Source: an uncultured Lachnospiraceae bacterium
GTDB lineage: Bacteria > Bacillota > Clostridia > Lachnospirales > Lachnospiraceae
Length of the DNA stretch: 28,502 nt
Direction: 5' to 3'
Assembly (NCBI GenBank): GCA_934370915.1
Contig: CAKRNI010000006.1
Location: 1-28,502, forward strand
Numbering within the stretch: the stretch's first letter is position 1; each line of letters begins with the position of its first letter. The notes beneath the pieces were generated by a model. The model ran no database searches, was not told the origin of the DNA, and saw only the letters and a program-made list of their open reading frames with translations. Of this stretch, positions 1 to 8,073 are shown in pieces. Position numbers and translations under genes: made by a program.

Positions 1-107
1 ATCGGAACTGCTCTCGCGTCTGTCACCGGATCCGGCTGCTCCTGTCCTACATGAAGCTGTAATGTCTCAAATTTGAAGTTTCTCTCTGCTCTTGTCTTCT
101 TTGCCAT
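1..107 (-). CDS. O-acetylhomoserine sulfhydrylase, N-terminal part (gene runs off the window)
   Basis: Only the first 35 codons are present, read leftward from ATG at 107. The start has an excellent ribosome site, GGAGG with spacer AAAATCACT. The peptide begins MAKKTRAERNFKFETLQLH and continues VGQEQPDPVTDARAVP, the typical start of MetY-type O-acetylhomoserine aminocarboxypropyltransferases. These are PLP enzymes of the Cys/Met metabolism family that make homocysteine from O-acetylhomoserine and sulfide in the cytoplasm. The PLP lysine and the rest of the fold lie outside the window, so a cystathionine-type relative cannot be excluded, but this N-terminus favours MetY. Confidence 0.8.
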   Translation of the reverse strand, partial: MAKKTRAERNFKFETLQLHVGQEQPDPVTDARAVP

Positions 108-206
108 AGTGATTTTCCTCCTCTTATCTCGGATCGGGACGTCGCATTTCATTCCCGAAAAATTTCTTGTTTTCATTTACCAACCACCCTATCTGGTTGC
201 AAGGTA

Positions 207-235
207 ATAGTACCATATGTTGGAAAATCTGTCTA
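207..235 (-). promoter_or_regulatory. Candidate sigma-A promoter for the metY-like gene
   Basis: On the minus strand TAGACA (235-230) and TACTAT (212-207) are separated by 17 bp, pointing toward the start at 107. The predicted leader of about 90 nt contains a short inverted repeat, AACCA and TGGTT separated by seven bases (around 182-198), which could be an operator or a small hairpin. No complete T-box or SAM riboswitch was recognised. Confidence 0.4.
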
Positions 236-242
236 ATTGGAT

Positions 243-293
243 GTACTCAGGGCTTGCTATAGGTTTTTCCTATTGCTTTGTACTGTTCAGGGC
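243..293. repeat. Direct repeats around a small hairpin in the divergent intergenic region
   Basis: GTACTCAGGGC (243-253) recurs as GTACTGTTCAGGGC (280-293). Between them is a hairpin with arms ATAGG (259-263) and CCTAT (269-273) around TTTTT, extended by a GC/GC pair. It lies in the 277-bp gap between metY and the lipoprotein gene and may be a regulator site or a leader structure for the rightward gene. No known riboswitch class is matched. Confidence 0.3.
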
Positions 294-384
294 ATCGCAG
301 GAATCATGATCTTTTGCACCCTTTCCGGCATTTCTCATACACTGAACATATAGAATGATCGCAAAGAGAGGTCCTTTTTGTATT

Positions 385-1383
385 ATGAGAAAAATTCTGG
401 CACCGGTTTTTCTTGTGTTTACGGCGGCGGCTCTGCTTGCCGGGTGTAAGAAGAACACAAACTCATCCTTAACTCCCGTTACCTTAAACGAGGTTGCCCA
501 CTCCATCTTCTACGCGCCCCAGTATGCCGCCATCGAACTGGGATACTTTAAAGATGAAGGGATCGACCTGACTCTTGTAAACGGAGCCGGAGCCGACAAG
601 GTCATGACAGCTCTGGTATCCGGGGACGCGGACATCGGATTCATGGGATCTGAGGCGAGTATCTATACTTATATCCAGGGCGATGATGACTACGCCGTGA
701 ACTTCGCCCAGCTCACCCAGCGAGCCGGGAACTTTCTCGTCGGGCGGACACCGGAAGCTGATTTCAAGTGGGAAAACCTCGTCGGCAAGAAAGTTTTAGG
801 CGGCCGTGCCGGTGGCATGCCGCAGATGGTATTCGAATATATCTTAAAGAAGAACGGCATTGATCCCGCAAAGGATCTCACCATCGACCAGAGCATCAGC
901 TTCGGACTCACCGCGGCAGCATTCACGAGCAATGATTTCGACTATACCGTCGAGTTTGAGCCCTTCGCCACTGCCCTGGAACAGGAAGAAAACGGCTATG
1001 TGGTGGCATCCCTCGGAAAAGACTCCGGCTATGTACCCTACACGGCCTACAGTGCCAAGAAGAGCTATATCGAAAAGCATCCGGAGATCATCCGGAAATT
1101 CACAAACGCGATCCAGAAAGGCCTCGACTACGTGAACACCCACTCCGCCGAGGAGATCGCCGAGACCATCAAGCCGCAGTTTAAGGAGACCGACACCGAA
1201 AAGATCGCCATCATCGTGGACCGTTACAAAGAGCAGGATACCTGGAAAGGGAATACTGTCTTCGAGAAAGCGAGCTTTGAACTTCTTGAGAATATCCTTG
1301 AGGAAGCCGGGGAGCTTGACACACGGGTTCCTTATGAGAATCTTGTGAATACGGAGTTTGCGAAAGAAGCTGCAGCACAGTAA
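385..1383 (+). CDS. ABC transporter solute-binding lipoprotein, NMT1/SsuA-like
   Basis: A 332-residue protein starts at ATG 385; an in-frame ATG at 355 has no ribosome site and would put extra residues before the signal peptide, whereas AGAGAGG precedes 385. Residues 1-20 form a lipoprotein signal peptide with lipobox LLAG and lipidated Cys21. The mature part has the NMT1/ThiY/SsuA pattern: VAHSIFYAPQYAAIELGYFK near the start, then a GADKVMTALVSGDADIGFMG segment. Such proteins capture small ligands (sulfonates, nitrate, pyrimidine precursors, aromatic acids) outside the membrane for an ABC importer. No permease or ATPase gene follows: a terminator and a convergent gene come next. Its neighbour metY makes a sulfur compound a possible ligand, but that is inference. 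Confidence 0.85.
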   Translation: MRKILAPVFLVFTAAALLAGCKKNTNSSLTPVTLNEVAHSIFYAPQYAAIELGYFKDEGIDLTLVNGAGADKVMTALVSGDADIGFMGSEASIYTYIQGDDDYAVNFAQLTQRAGNFLVGRTPEADFKWENLVGKKVLGGRAGGMPQMVFEYILKKNGIDPAKDLTIDQSISFGLTAAAFTSNDFDYTVEFEPFATALEQEENGYVVASLGKDSGYVPYTAYSAKKSYIEKHPEIIRKFTNAIQKGLDYVNTHSAEEIAETIKPQFKETDTEKIAIIVDRYKEQDTWKGNTVFEKASFELLENILEEAGELDTRVPYENLVNTEFAKEAAAQ

Positions 1384-1469
1384 TCCCATCTGCTGCAGGG
1401 CATCCGCAATAACAGGCGCTGTCTTTCCCCTGCAGAAATCAGCGGCAGTTTTCTCAAGTTTTTGGCATC

Positions 1470-1525
1470 AAAAAACGGAAGCCCCGGACCGTATCATTCA
1501 TACGTCCTGACCGCTTCCGTTTTTT
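1470..1525. terminator. Bidirectional rho-independent terminator between convergent genes
   Basis: AAAAAACGGAAGC (from 1470) pairs with GCTTCCGTTTTTT (ending about 1525), giving A/T tails on both strands. The interior forms a second stem, GGAC-CGTAT around CATTC with ATACG-TCC. It separates the rightward lipoprotein gene from the leftward EamA gene that ends at 1529. Confidence 0.85.
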
Positions 1526-1528
1526 CAA

Positions 1529-2398
1529 TTATTTTTTTGTCCGCTCCGGACACGACACAACGATCACCGACAGTAAAATTGCCGCGATCCCAGTGAGCGT
1601 CCTTCCGGTCATAACTTCATGGTATACAATAACTCCCACGATCACGCTTGTCAGCGGTTCAAAAGTCGAGAGCATCGAGGCGTTCTGCGCGCCGACATAC
1701 TTTGTACCAAGCTGAAATGCCGTCGAGGCGATCACACCTGCTGACAGGGCAAAGATGACCGTCAGTCCCCAGCCTGCCGCTGCGATGCCCAACGTAAATT
1801 TTCCCGTCCACAGCGCAATCAGGAATATCTCCGCGGTGCCGATTCCGGAAAGCCAGAAACTCAACTTATACGGATGCATGTCCACGAGTCCGCAGTGATC
1901 TAACAGCAAAATATACAGTGTATAGGCGATTCCTGAGACAAACGCAAGCAGAAATCCCATCAAGCTGACCGTCCCATCCGCCTGGCAGAGACACAGGATC
2001 CCTGTCACGCAGAAAAGACAACTCACTGCTTTTTTTCTGGTAAGTCTCTCATGATAAAATACGATACTTCCGATCAGGACAAGCACCGGATACACAAAGT
2101 GGATCGTTGTCGCCATTCCGGACGGGAGGTAATTGTAAGAACTCCAAAGCAGATACGGCGTCAGGCAGTACCCCTGGGCGCAGAAAAACAGCTTTTTGAA
2201 TTCATCCCGGCTCACGCTGTAATCTTTATGCATCCAGACTGCATTCACGATCCAGAATGTCACTGCCGTTATCATCATACGGAAGAATGTCAACGTGACC
2301 GAATTTCCGCCCATGGCGTAGATCTGCTTCGACAGCAGCGGATTCACCCCAAACAGAACCGCTGATAAGATCGTATAGAATATCCCTTTTATTTTCAC
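1529..2398 (-). CDS. EamA/DMT-family membrane transporter
   Basis: A 289-residue protein with about ten hydrophobic segments in the two-fold EamA (DMT superfamily) pattern. It opens GIFYTILSAVLFGVNPLLSK and has a second-half repeat with AGVIASTAFQLGTKYVGAQN and LSTFEPLTSVIVGVIVYHE, both typical of these transporters. Members usually export metabolites or amino acids across the cytoplasmic membrane. The start is GTG at 2398, ten bases after the creatininase stop, with a weak ribosome site, so translation may be coupled. It is the last gene of the operon that starts near 7909, just before the terminator at 1470-1525. Substrate unknown; efflux of a product of the upstream amidases is an inference. 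Confidence 0.85.
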   Translation of the reverse strand: MKIKGIFYTILSAVLFGVNPLLSKQIYAMGGNSVTLTFFRMMITAVTFWIVNAVWMHKDYSVSRDEFKKLFFCAQGYCLTPYLLWSSYNYLPSGMATTIHFVYPVLVLIGSIVFYHERLTRKKAVSCLFCVTGILCLCQADGTVSLMGFLLAFVSGIAYTLYILLLDHCGLVDMHPYKLSFWLSGIGTAEIFLIALWTGKFTLGIAAAGWGLTVIFALSAGVIASTAFQLGTKYVGAQNASMLSTFEPLTSVIVGVIVYHEVMTGRTLTGIAAILLSVIVVSCPERTKK

Positions 2399-2408
2399 AC
2401 TATCGCCA

Positions 2409-3176
2409 TCATTTCAGCTTTGTCGCGCAGTGGCTCGTATTATAGTTCCATCCAGTCTTCTCAAGCTCCTCGATATCTTTCACGACAGCATCTACGAGGC
2501 AGTCATTCATGAGCTTTCCTTTTTCCGCTGTCGCGATGGTCGCGTCACCGGTCTGGGCTGTATCTGTGATCTCAGCGAAATCCCACTTGATATCGACATG
2601 TTCCGGAAGATGATCTGGCACGACGCAGGTTGCCTGATCCGGCTCACACCACTGCGGGAATAAATGGTAAGCGATGGAGGATTCGCCCTCTCCCGCATGT
2701 CCAAGTCCGTTCCAGACCTTGAAGGTTCCTTCCGGGACAAGCTTTCCGGCGATGACCCACCATTCCGGCAGGGACGCGATCCTTGCGTCCGGATATTTCT
2801 CCTTGATCTTTCTCGCCGCGATCTCGATTGGAGCGATATTTCCGTCATGTCCGTTCATCAAAAAGATCTTATTGATACCGTTTCTCAGGACAGATTCCAC
2901 GATGTCATAGATCACATGGATCATGGTCTCATAATCAAAGGTCAGGGTAAACGGGAATGTGTCATAATGTCCGCTGTAGCCCACAGTAATCGGCGGGAGA
3001 ACCAGCATTCCCGGCACACGGTCCGCCACCTGTTTGCTGAGTTCGTAGGAGACGATGGTGTCACAGCCCTCTGCCAGATGCTGTCCATGGGCCTCGCAGG
3101 AACCGATCGCCAGAATCACCTTATCAAATTTACCTTCTTTTATCTGGTGGGCTGTCATTTTTAATAATTCGTTCAT
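2409..3176 (-). CDS. Creatininase-family metal-dependent amidohydrolase
   Basis: A 255-residue protein, normal length for the creatininase/ArfB/MftE family. The metal-site pattern is clear: GSCEAHGQHLAEGCD (Glu28, His30, His33, Asp39), MNGHDGN (His110) and GHAGEGESS (His160, Glu163, Glu165). Family members hydrolyse cyclic or linear amide bonds (creatinine, formamidopyrimidine, inosose-related rings) in the cytoplasm. The gene follows a nitrilase-family gene by 112 bp containing a hairpin and precedes an EamA transporter. Two C-N hydrolases next to a TRAP importer suggest stepwise breakdown of an imported amide-containing acid. True creatininase activity should not be assumed, since the family is broad. 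Confidence 0.88.
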   Translation of the reverse strand: MNELLKMTAHQIKEGKFDKVILAIGSCEAHGQHLAEGCDTIVSYELSKQVADRVPGMLVLPPITVGYSGHYDTFPFTLTFDYETMIHVIYDIVESVLRNGINKIFLMNGHDGNIAPIEIAARKIKEKYPDARIASLPEWWVIAGKLVPEGTFKVWNGLGHAGEGESSIAYHLFPQWCEPDQATCVVPDHLPEHVDIKWDFAEITDTAQTGDATIATAEKGKLMNDCLVDAVVKDIEELEKTGWNYNTSHCATKLK

Positions 3177-3212
3177 ACTGTGTTTCTCCTTTCTAAAATG
3201 GTCATTAATTGC

Positions 3213-3249
3213 GGAAAAGGCGCCTCTGCACGGTCAGAAGCGCCTTTCC
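3213..3249 (-). terminator. Intercistronic hairpin, possible partial terminator
   Basis: The stem is AAAGGCGC (3216-3223) with GCGCCTTT (3240-3247), extendable by GG/CC across a bulge, with a 16-base loop. On the leftward transcript no uridine tract follows the stem beyond the bases inside it. It lies between the nitrilase and creatininase genes and could reduce downstream expression or stabilise the upstream message. Confidence 0.45.
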
Positions 3250-3288
3250 TACAAGAGGTAACGGTATAATGAGAAATTGTAAGCTATT

Positions 3289-4104
3289 TTATTTTACGAG
3301 ATAGAGGTACGGTCTGCGGTCCTTGAAAGACGGAAGTTTCGCGCGGACCTGTTTGATTCTGTCTGTATCGATGGTCGCGCAGATAAGCTGCGGTGTCTCG
3401 CCTGCGGATGCAACCGCAACGCCCATCGGATCCACGATGATGCTCTCGCCCATACTGTTTACGCCAACCTGGTCTGCCGCAACGATGTAAGCGGTGTTCT
3501 CGATGGCTCTCGCTGTGATCAGAGTCTTGAACTGATGGGATTTTAACGGACCGCTTGCCCATGCTGTCGGCATGAGAATGATGTCGGCTCCCTTGAGAAC
3601 CTGATCTCTCGCAACCTCCGGGAATCTTACTTCGTAGCATACAAACAGTCCGATTTTTCCGAACGGGGTATCGATCGGATCAAACAGCTTGTCGCCCGGG
3701 CAGATCGTATCAGACTCTTTATATCCAAACGCATCGTAAAGATGTGTCTTTCTGTATACGCCCTTTACCTCGCCTTCGCTGTCGATGATCATTGTCGTAT
3801 TGTGGTTGCGCGGATCTGCCGGATTGTCTACTTTTTCATTCATTCCGAATGCGATCCATACATGGTTGTCTTTTGCCAGTTTCTTCATTTCCGTTGCAAA
3901 CGGTCCGTCCAGAGTCTGGGCGCTCGCAAGCTGTGTCTCATGCGGAGTTCCCGCCGGATAAAGACTCATAAAGCACTCCGGGAATACAATAAAGTCTGCA
4001 TGATAATATTCTACAGCCTCTGCAACTGCTTTTCTAGCGTTCTCAAGGTTGATCTCCGGGTCACCATTCTGCTCCATCTGAGCAACTACAAATCTACTTT
4101 TCAT
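3289..4104 (-). CDS. Nitrilase-superfamily carbon-nitrogen hydrolase
   Basis: A 271-residue protein with the full nitrilase triad: Glu43 in FPECFMS, Lys119 in YRKTHLYD and Cys156 in GLFVCYEVRFPE. Length and motifs match the omega-amidase/carbamoylase branch rather than true nitrilases. These enzymes hydrolyse linear amides or N-carbamoyl groups through a cysteine thioester in the cytoplasm. The gene starts 33 bases after dctM with an AGGTGG-type ribosome site, so it belongs to the TRAP operon. Next to a creatininase-family enzyme it could take the second of two C-N bond cleavages, for example after ring opening. The substrate cannot be read from sequence. Confidence 0.88.
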   Translation of the reverse strand: MKSRFVVAQMEQNGDPEINLENARKAVAEAVEYYHADFIVFPECFMSLYPAGTPHETQLASAQTLDGPFATEMKKLAKDNHVWIAFGMNEKVDNPADPRNHNTTMIIDSEGEVKGVYRKTHLYDAFGYKESDTICPGDKLFDPIDTPFGKIGLFVCYEVRFPEVARDQVLKGADIILMPTAWASGPLKSHQFKTLITARAIENTAYIVAADQVGVNSMGESIIVDPMGVAVASAGETPQLICATIDTDRIKQVRAKLPSFKDRRPYLYLVK

Positions 4105-4137
4105 AAGAATACCACCTTTATCATTTTTAGCATTACA

Positions 4138-5421
4138 TTAAGCACCAAGCAGTAAATTCGGAAGCCATGTTACGATCGGCGGGAAGAATGTTACAAATAA
4201 AAGTGCTATAAAGATCGGGAGATAGAAGGTCTTTGTACCTGCAATTACGTTCTCCAGAGGTTCTCCCGTTACTGTACTGAGTACGAACAGACACACACCT
4301 ACCGGCGGAGTGGAAGCTCCGATCGTTACCGCAAGGGCAACGACAACGCCAAGGTGGATCATATCGATTCCGAAAGCTGCCGCGATCGGCATTAATACAG
4401 GAACCATAACGAGCTGGATAGAAGTACCGTCCATAAAGCATCCAAGGAAAAGGAGGATAAAGAGGATGATCAAGAGGACGACATACTTACTGGAAGTAAA
4501 ACCAACCAATGCGTTTGTGATGGTTTGCGGAACCTGTTCTTTTGTCATGACCCATGCGATAACAGAACCAACACCTGTGAGGAACATGATGGAGGATGCG
4601 GAAGTAATTGTCTTCTTGAGCGCATCAATCAGGTTCTTGAGAGAAAATGTCTTGTAAATGATGCTTACAAAGATTGCATATACGCATCCAAGGATACCGA
4701 CCTCTGTTGCTGTTGCGACACCGGTACCAACGCCGAGGAATAATAATACCGGGCAAAGAAGAGCGAAGATACTTCTCTTTGTTGCAGTGATAAGTTTCTT
4801 AAGACTAAATTTTTCTGGTTCTGGGCACTGTACTTTTCCGGTCGCACACATGAAGTAAATCTGTGCCATTAACGCTGCCGCAAGAATAAGTCCCGGAAGA
4901 AGACCTGCCATAAAAAGTTTTCCCGGGGAAGTATTGGAAAGGGAACCGAATACCAGTAAAACAACGCTGGGAGGAATGATCGGTCCCAACAAAGATGCCG
5001 CTACGGTTACACCGGTGGAAAACTTTCCGTCGTATCCTTTACTTCTCATTGCCTTTACACCCAGCATTCCAAGACCAGCCGCATTGGCAACCGCAGTACC
5101 GGAGATTGCTGCGAAGACAACGGATGTAACAACGTTAACCTGTGCAAGACTTCCTTTCATATGTCCAACAAGAGCTTCACACCAGTCAAAGATTCTCTCA
5201 GTGATACCGCCGCTATTCATGATGTTTCCAAGAAAGATGAAAAATGGAATCGCCATAAGTGTGTAGTTACTCATGCCGCCGGAAATAAGGCTTGGGATAA
5301 TAACAGGATCAAGTCCGCTGTATTTTATAGCGGCTAACGCTCCGATTGCCATCGCCATGGAGATTGGTGCTCCTAAGAGTACAAATACAATCAGGATGAT
5401 AAACATGAAAATCGCAATCAT
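4138..5421 (-). CDS. TRAP transporter large permease (DctM-like)
   Basis: A 427-residue, highly hydrophobic protein with the DctM pattern: PFFIFLGNIMNSGGITERIF, then SAISGTAVANAAGLG-like text (residues 105-118), LLGPIIPPSVVLLVFG and a C-terminal GASTPPVGVCLF repeat. It forms the elevator-type transport subunit of a sodium-driven tripartite importer for organic acids. Its ATG overlaps the dctQ stop by four bases (ATGA), showing translational coupling. It is the fourth gene of the sigma-54-driven operon. Gene identity is firm, ligand unknown. Confidence 0.93.
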   Translation of the reverse strand: MIAIFMFIILIVFVLLGAPISMAMAIGALAAIKYSGLDPVIIPSLISGGMSNYTLMAIPFFIFLGNIMNSGGITERIFDWCEALVGHMKGSLAQVNVVTSVVFAAISGTAVANAAGLGMLGVKAMRSKGYDGKFSTGVTVAASLLGPIIPPSVVLLVFGSLSNTSPGKLFMAGLLPGLILAAALMAQIYFMCATGKVQCPEPEKFSLKKLITATKRSIFALLCPVLLFLGVGTGVATATEVGILGCVYAIFVSIIYKTFSLKNLIDALKKTITSASSIMFLTGVGSVIAWVMTKEQVPQTITNALVGFTSSKYVVLLIILFILLFLGCFMDGTSIQLVMVPVLMPIAAAFGIDMIHLGVVVALAVTIGASTPPVGVCLFVLSTVTGEPLENVIAGTKTFYLPIFIALLFVTFFPPIVTWLPNLLLGA

Positions 5422-5918
5422 TTCTCATCTCCTCCTTTCTTTCCAAAAACCGCAAGTGCTGCTTTGACAGTATTCGCAATGTATTTAATCTCTGTTGTTC
5501 CAATTCCGAGGAACAGAGCGTAGCTTCTGAATTTAAGAGGATATCTCGCTACGATCGTCACATTGTTGCCCTGTGATAAGTACAACTTATAAAGGTTTAC
5601 TAATAATATATAGTTCATGAATACGAGCATGGCCGCCACAAAGAGATCAACGATCTTTCGTGCGGAAGGCGGAAGCTTATTGATAAATAAGTCCAGGCAG
5701 ATGTCCGCATTGTCATTCGCTACTTTCGGGAGACCGAGCATTGCGAACCATAACATTAAGAGTACACTGATTTCCTGGATCCAGATAAAGGAATTTCCCC
5801 ATAAGTTTCTCTGTAAGATCTCATAGGCGTTTAAAACAATCGCTGCAACGAGTGCAACAACGGCGATCCATCCTTCTACTTCGACGATGCCGTCATATAT
5901 TTTTTTCAATGTTTTCAT
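5418..5918 (-). CDS. TRAP transporter small permease (DctQ-like)
   Basis: A 166-residue protein with four predicted membrane helices and the DctQ signature around NLWGNSFIWIQEISVLLMLW (about residues 35-54), including the conserved WxxE and aromatic region, and a later loop-helix around YILLVNLY. It partners with the large subunit in the cytoplasmic membrane. It ends in a four-base overlap with dctM and follows dctP after about 100 bp with a hairpin. The order P-Q-M is the usual one for TRAP operons. Confidence 0.9.
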   Translation of the reverse strand: MKTLKKIYDGIVEVEGWIAVVALVAAIVLNAYEILQRNLWGNSFIWIQEISVLLMLWFAMLGLPKVANDNADICLDLFINKLPPSARKIVDLFVAAMLVFMNYILLVNLYKLYLSQGNNVTIVARYPLKFRSYALFLGIGTTEIKYIANTVKAALAVFGKKGGDEK

Positions 5919-5947
5919 ACGCTTACTCCTGCAAATTGCTAAGCCTC

Positions 5948-5990
5948 AGGGAAAGTTCCCGACCGCTCCGGATCAGGAACCCAGTTCCCT
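5948..5990 (-). other. Intercistronic hairpin between dctP and dctQ
   Basis: AGGGAA (5948-5953) pairs with TTCCCT (5985-5990); inside, GTTCC and GGAAC can pair further. No uridine tract follows on the leftward transcript, so it is unlikely to be a full terminator. Such structures after binding-protein genes commonly protect the upstream message, letting DctP be made in excess over the permeases; that role is inferred here. Confidence 0.5.
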
Positions 5991-6021
5991 TAAGCCTGTC
6001 TGTGTGAATCATTTCTGTCGA

Positions 6022-7092
6022 TTAGTTTAAGCCAAGTTCTTTGACGATGATCTCGTTGAATTCGCCCTTTGCGGCTAAACCTTTGTAGTAATCTTTCAGT
6101 GCGTCTGCGAAAATGCTGTCATCAAAGTCAAGATCAAATGTAACGCCGCCTTTTGCTTCAAGTCTTGCAATCATATCGTCAACGTCTTTTTCAATGATCT
6201 CGTTGGAGTGTGTTGCTGCATCGTTCGCTGCGCGGATAAGTGCATCCTGCTGATCTGCTGTAAGACTGTTGAACTTATTGAGGTTCATAACCATCCAGAG
6301 TTCTGCCGGATAGCAGTCCATACGTGTTACATAAGGTCCAACCTCGTAGAATGCCATGGACTCTACATTTGAAATCGGGCAGTTAACAGCGTCGACCTGC
6401 CCCTGCTGAAGAGCCATATAGCACTCACTGTAATTGACAACGGTTGTTGTTACACCGAGAGATTTCATTGCTTCCATGAATACAGGAGAATCTGCGGAAC
6501 GAAGTCTCATTGCCTTTAAATCAGCAACGCTTGTGATCGGCTTTGTAGAGCATGTAACGTAGTACGGTCCACGTCTCCAGTCACGGTTTGTGTTGATGAG
6601 TTTAAATCCTGCGGACTCAAGCTGCTGTTCCTGTAATTTACCGAAATCGCCTTTTACGATCTCTTCATATTTATCCCAGCTGTCAAATAAAAACGGGTAA
6701 GAGCAGATACCTGTGTCTACGCCGTATCCCAAGTAGAAGATACCGCCCTCACAGTACATATCAACAGTACCTAACTGCATGTTGCTGACTACTGTTGTGG
6801 AGTCGCCTAACTGCTCACTCGGATATACAGTTACTTCAACGGTTCCGTTTGTGTATTCTTTTACAAGATCTGCGAAATCCTGAAATGATTTTCCCTCGAA
6901 GCTGTCTGCCGCAACTTTTGTTGCCAGAGATAATTTTACGACATCACCGCTCGCTGCTGTGTTTGAAGCTGCCTGTGTTGTTCCGCCTGCTGCCGCTGTT
7001 GTCGCCGGTGTAGAGGAACCGTTTGATGAGCATCCGCCGAGCATTGTAGCTACCATGCCTGCTGCCAGTACCATTGCTAATGTTTTTTTCAT
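6022..7092 (-). CDS. TRAP transporter solute-binding lipoprotein (DctP-like)
   Basis: A 356-residue protein with a lipoprotein signal peptide (MKKTLAMVLAAGMVATMLGGC, Cys21 lipidated) and a Ser/Thr/Ala-rich linker to about residue 50. The DctP fold follows: FAD-like LVKEYTNGTVEVTVYPSEQLG, the key arginine region MRLRSADSPVFMEAMKSLG, and GQVDAVNCPISNVESMAFYE. The arginine in MRLRS normally binds a ligand carboxylate, so the ligand is probably an organic acid. A good ribosome site (CAGGAGGATTACAC before ATG) marks the start. It lies directly after the RraA gene, about 35 bp downstream, and feeds DctQM. Confidence 0.92.
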   Translation of the reverse strand: MKKTLAMVLAAGMVATMLGGCSSNGSSTPATTAAAGGTTQAASNTAASGDVVKLSLATKVAADSFEGKSFQDFADLVKEYTNGTVEVTVYPSEQLGDSTTVVSNMQLGTVDMYCEGGIFYLGYGVDTGICSYPFLFDSWDKYEEIVKGDFGKLQEQQLESAGFKLINTNRDWRRGPYYVTCSTKPITSVADLKAMRLRSADSPVFMEAMKSLGVTTTVVNYSECYMALQQGQVDAVNCPISNVESMAFYEVGPYVTRMDCYPAELWMVMNLNKFNSLTADQQDALIRAANDAATHSNEIIEKDVDDMIARLEAKGGVTFDLDFDDSIFADALKDYYKGLAAKGEFNEIIVKELGLN

Positions 7093-7127
7093 GTGTAATC
7101 CTCCTGTTTTCTTTGATTATGTTAATC

Positions 7128-7817
7128 TTATTTATTTTTCTCTGCATCTTCCCACGGATTTGCTTCTTCACCGGCGATTTTTAACGCGTCGTTGATGATT
7201 GGGAAGTAATCGGACATCTTCTTCCCGCTTCTGAAGCCTGCGAACATTCCATCCGGAGCCTGCTCTGCGCGGTTTCCAGCTTCACCCATCTCTAAGAGTT
7301 TCTCGCACTCTTCCGGTTTCATAACGATAACGCCCTCGGCATTTCCGAAAATAATGTCACCTGGATTTACAACAACGCCGCAGCAGTTGACCGGTACATT
7401 GAAGCTTGCGGTCTTATCTTCTTTAATAGTAGTTGTCACAACGGAAAGTCCTGTAGCGAATACCGGAAGTCCTACGGATACGATTCCTGCGGAGTCTGTT
7501 GCCGGTCCATCGATAACGATTCCTGCCATTCCCTGGCACTGCGCGTTTAAGGAGCATCCGTCACCGCAGCATGCGTGAATGTTTTCTCCTCCGCGGTCCA
7601 CAACGATTACGGAACCCTTCGGTGCATGTTCAACTGCGTAATATAACATGATGTTACTGTCACCTGTCATTCTTACGGTAACTGCCGGTCCGATCATCTT
7701 GAAATCTTTGGATACAGGTTTGATGCTGGTATTCATATATCCGTTCTTTACAAAATGTCCAAGCTGTGCCGGGTCAACCTTCATGAAACGATCGATGAGT
7801 TCTTTTGTTAATGCCAT
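7128..7817 (-). CDS. RraA-fold family protein (aldolase/decarboxylase-like), copy 1
   Basis: A 229-residue protein starting at ATG 7817 after AAAAGGAGAGGAAATT. The open frame extends to 7973, but that would cross the sigma-54 promoter, so the later ATG is chosen. It has the RraA/HMG-aldolase fold pattern: GPAVTVRMTGDSNIMLYYAV, APKGSVIVVDRGGE, GMAGIVIDGPATDS and VNPGDIIFGNAEGVIV. Family members cleave or decarboxylate 4-carboxy-4-hydroxy-2-oxo acids or oxaloacetate with a divalent metal; others only bind RNase E. The usual Arg-Asp of GxxRD is replaced: the motif reads DGPATD, so a typical aldolase site is uncertain. It is the first gene of the TRAP/amidohydrolase operon and resembles the protein at 10400-11065. 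Confidence 0.85.
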   Translation of the reverse strand: MALTKELIDRFMKVDPAQLGHFVKNGYMNTSIKPVSKDFKMIGPAVTVRMTGDSNIMLYYAVEHAPKGSVIVVDRGGENIHACCGDGCSLNAQCQGMAGIVIDGPATDSAGIVSVGLPVFATGLSVVTTTIKEDKTASFNVPVNCCGVVVNPGDIIFGNAEGVIVMKPEECEKLLEMGEAGNRAEQAPDGMFAGFRSGKKMSDYFPIINDALKIAGEEANPWEDAEKNK

Positions 7818-7919
7818 AATTTCCTCTCCTTTTGATTCTTTGTAGTAAGCATTCTCCAAACCGCCCGCGGTCCCGGAGGATCTTATTTTGTTTCGTTCAA
7901 TGCTTCTGCACTTATATAT

Positions 7920-7935
7920 AGCAACCCATGTGCCA
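7920..7935 (-). promoter_or_regulatory. Sigma-54 (RpoN) promoter of the RraA-TRAP-amidohydrolase operon
   Basis: Minus-strand sequence from 7935 to 7920 reads TGGCACATGGGTTGCT. This fits the -24/-12 consensus TGGCAC-N5-TTGCW, with GG and GC dinucleotides correctly spaced. Transcription should begin near 7909, about 90 bases before the RraA start at 7817. The gene of a sigma-54 activator lies immediately upstream on the same strand, and paired candidate enhancer sites are at 8074-8120. Confidence 0.88.
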
Positions 7936-8073
7936 AATTCAGCAAATCCCACTCTTTTTATAGTTTTGCACATTTTTTTGGTTATATCTGCCTTTTTGAG
8001 TGCTTTTTTTGTGTATTTTTCACAATTGCCATTTTTCTTTTCACCTTACAATTAGTATGTAGCGGCTGTTTTA

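Noticed and set aside
110..384. T-box or SAM riboswitch before metY
   Set aside because: AGGGTGG occurs on the minus strand but without the rest of the T-box core, and no SAM-type pattern is visible.
844..1389. Long minus-strand frame opposite the solute-binding lipoprotein
   Set aside because: It lies antisense to a clear lipoprotein gene and shows no family pattern or ribosome site.
7818..7973. Longer N-terminus for RraA copy 1
   Set aside because: It would place the start upstream of the sigma-54 promoter, and the conserved family start with a good ribosome site is at 7817.
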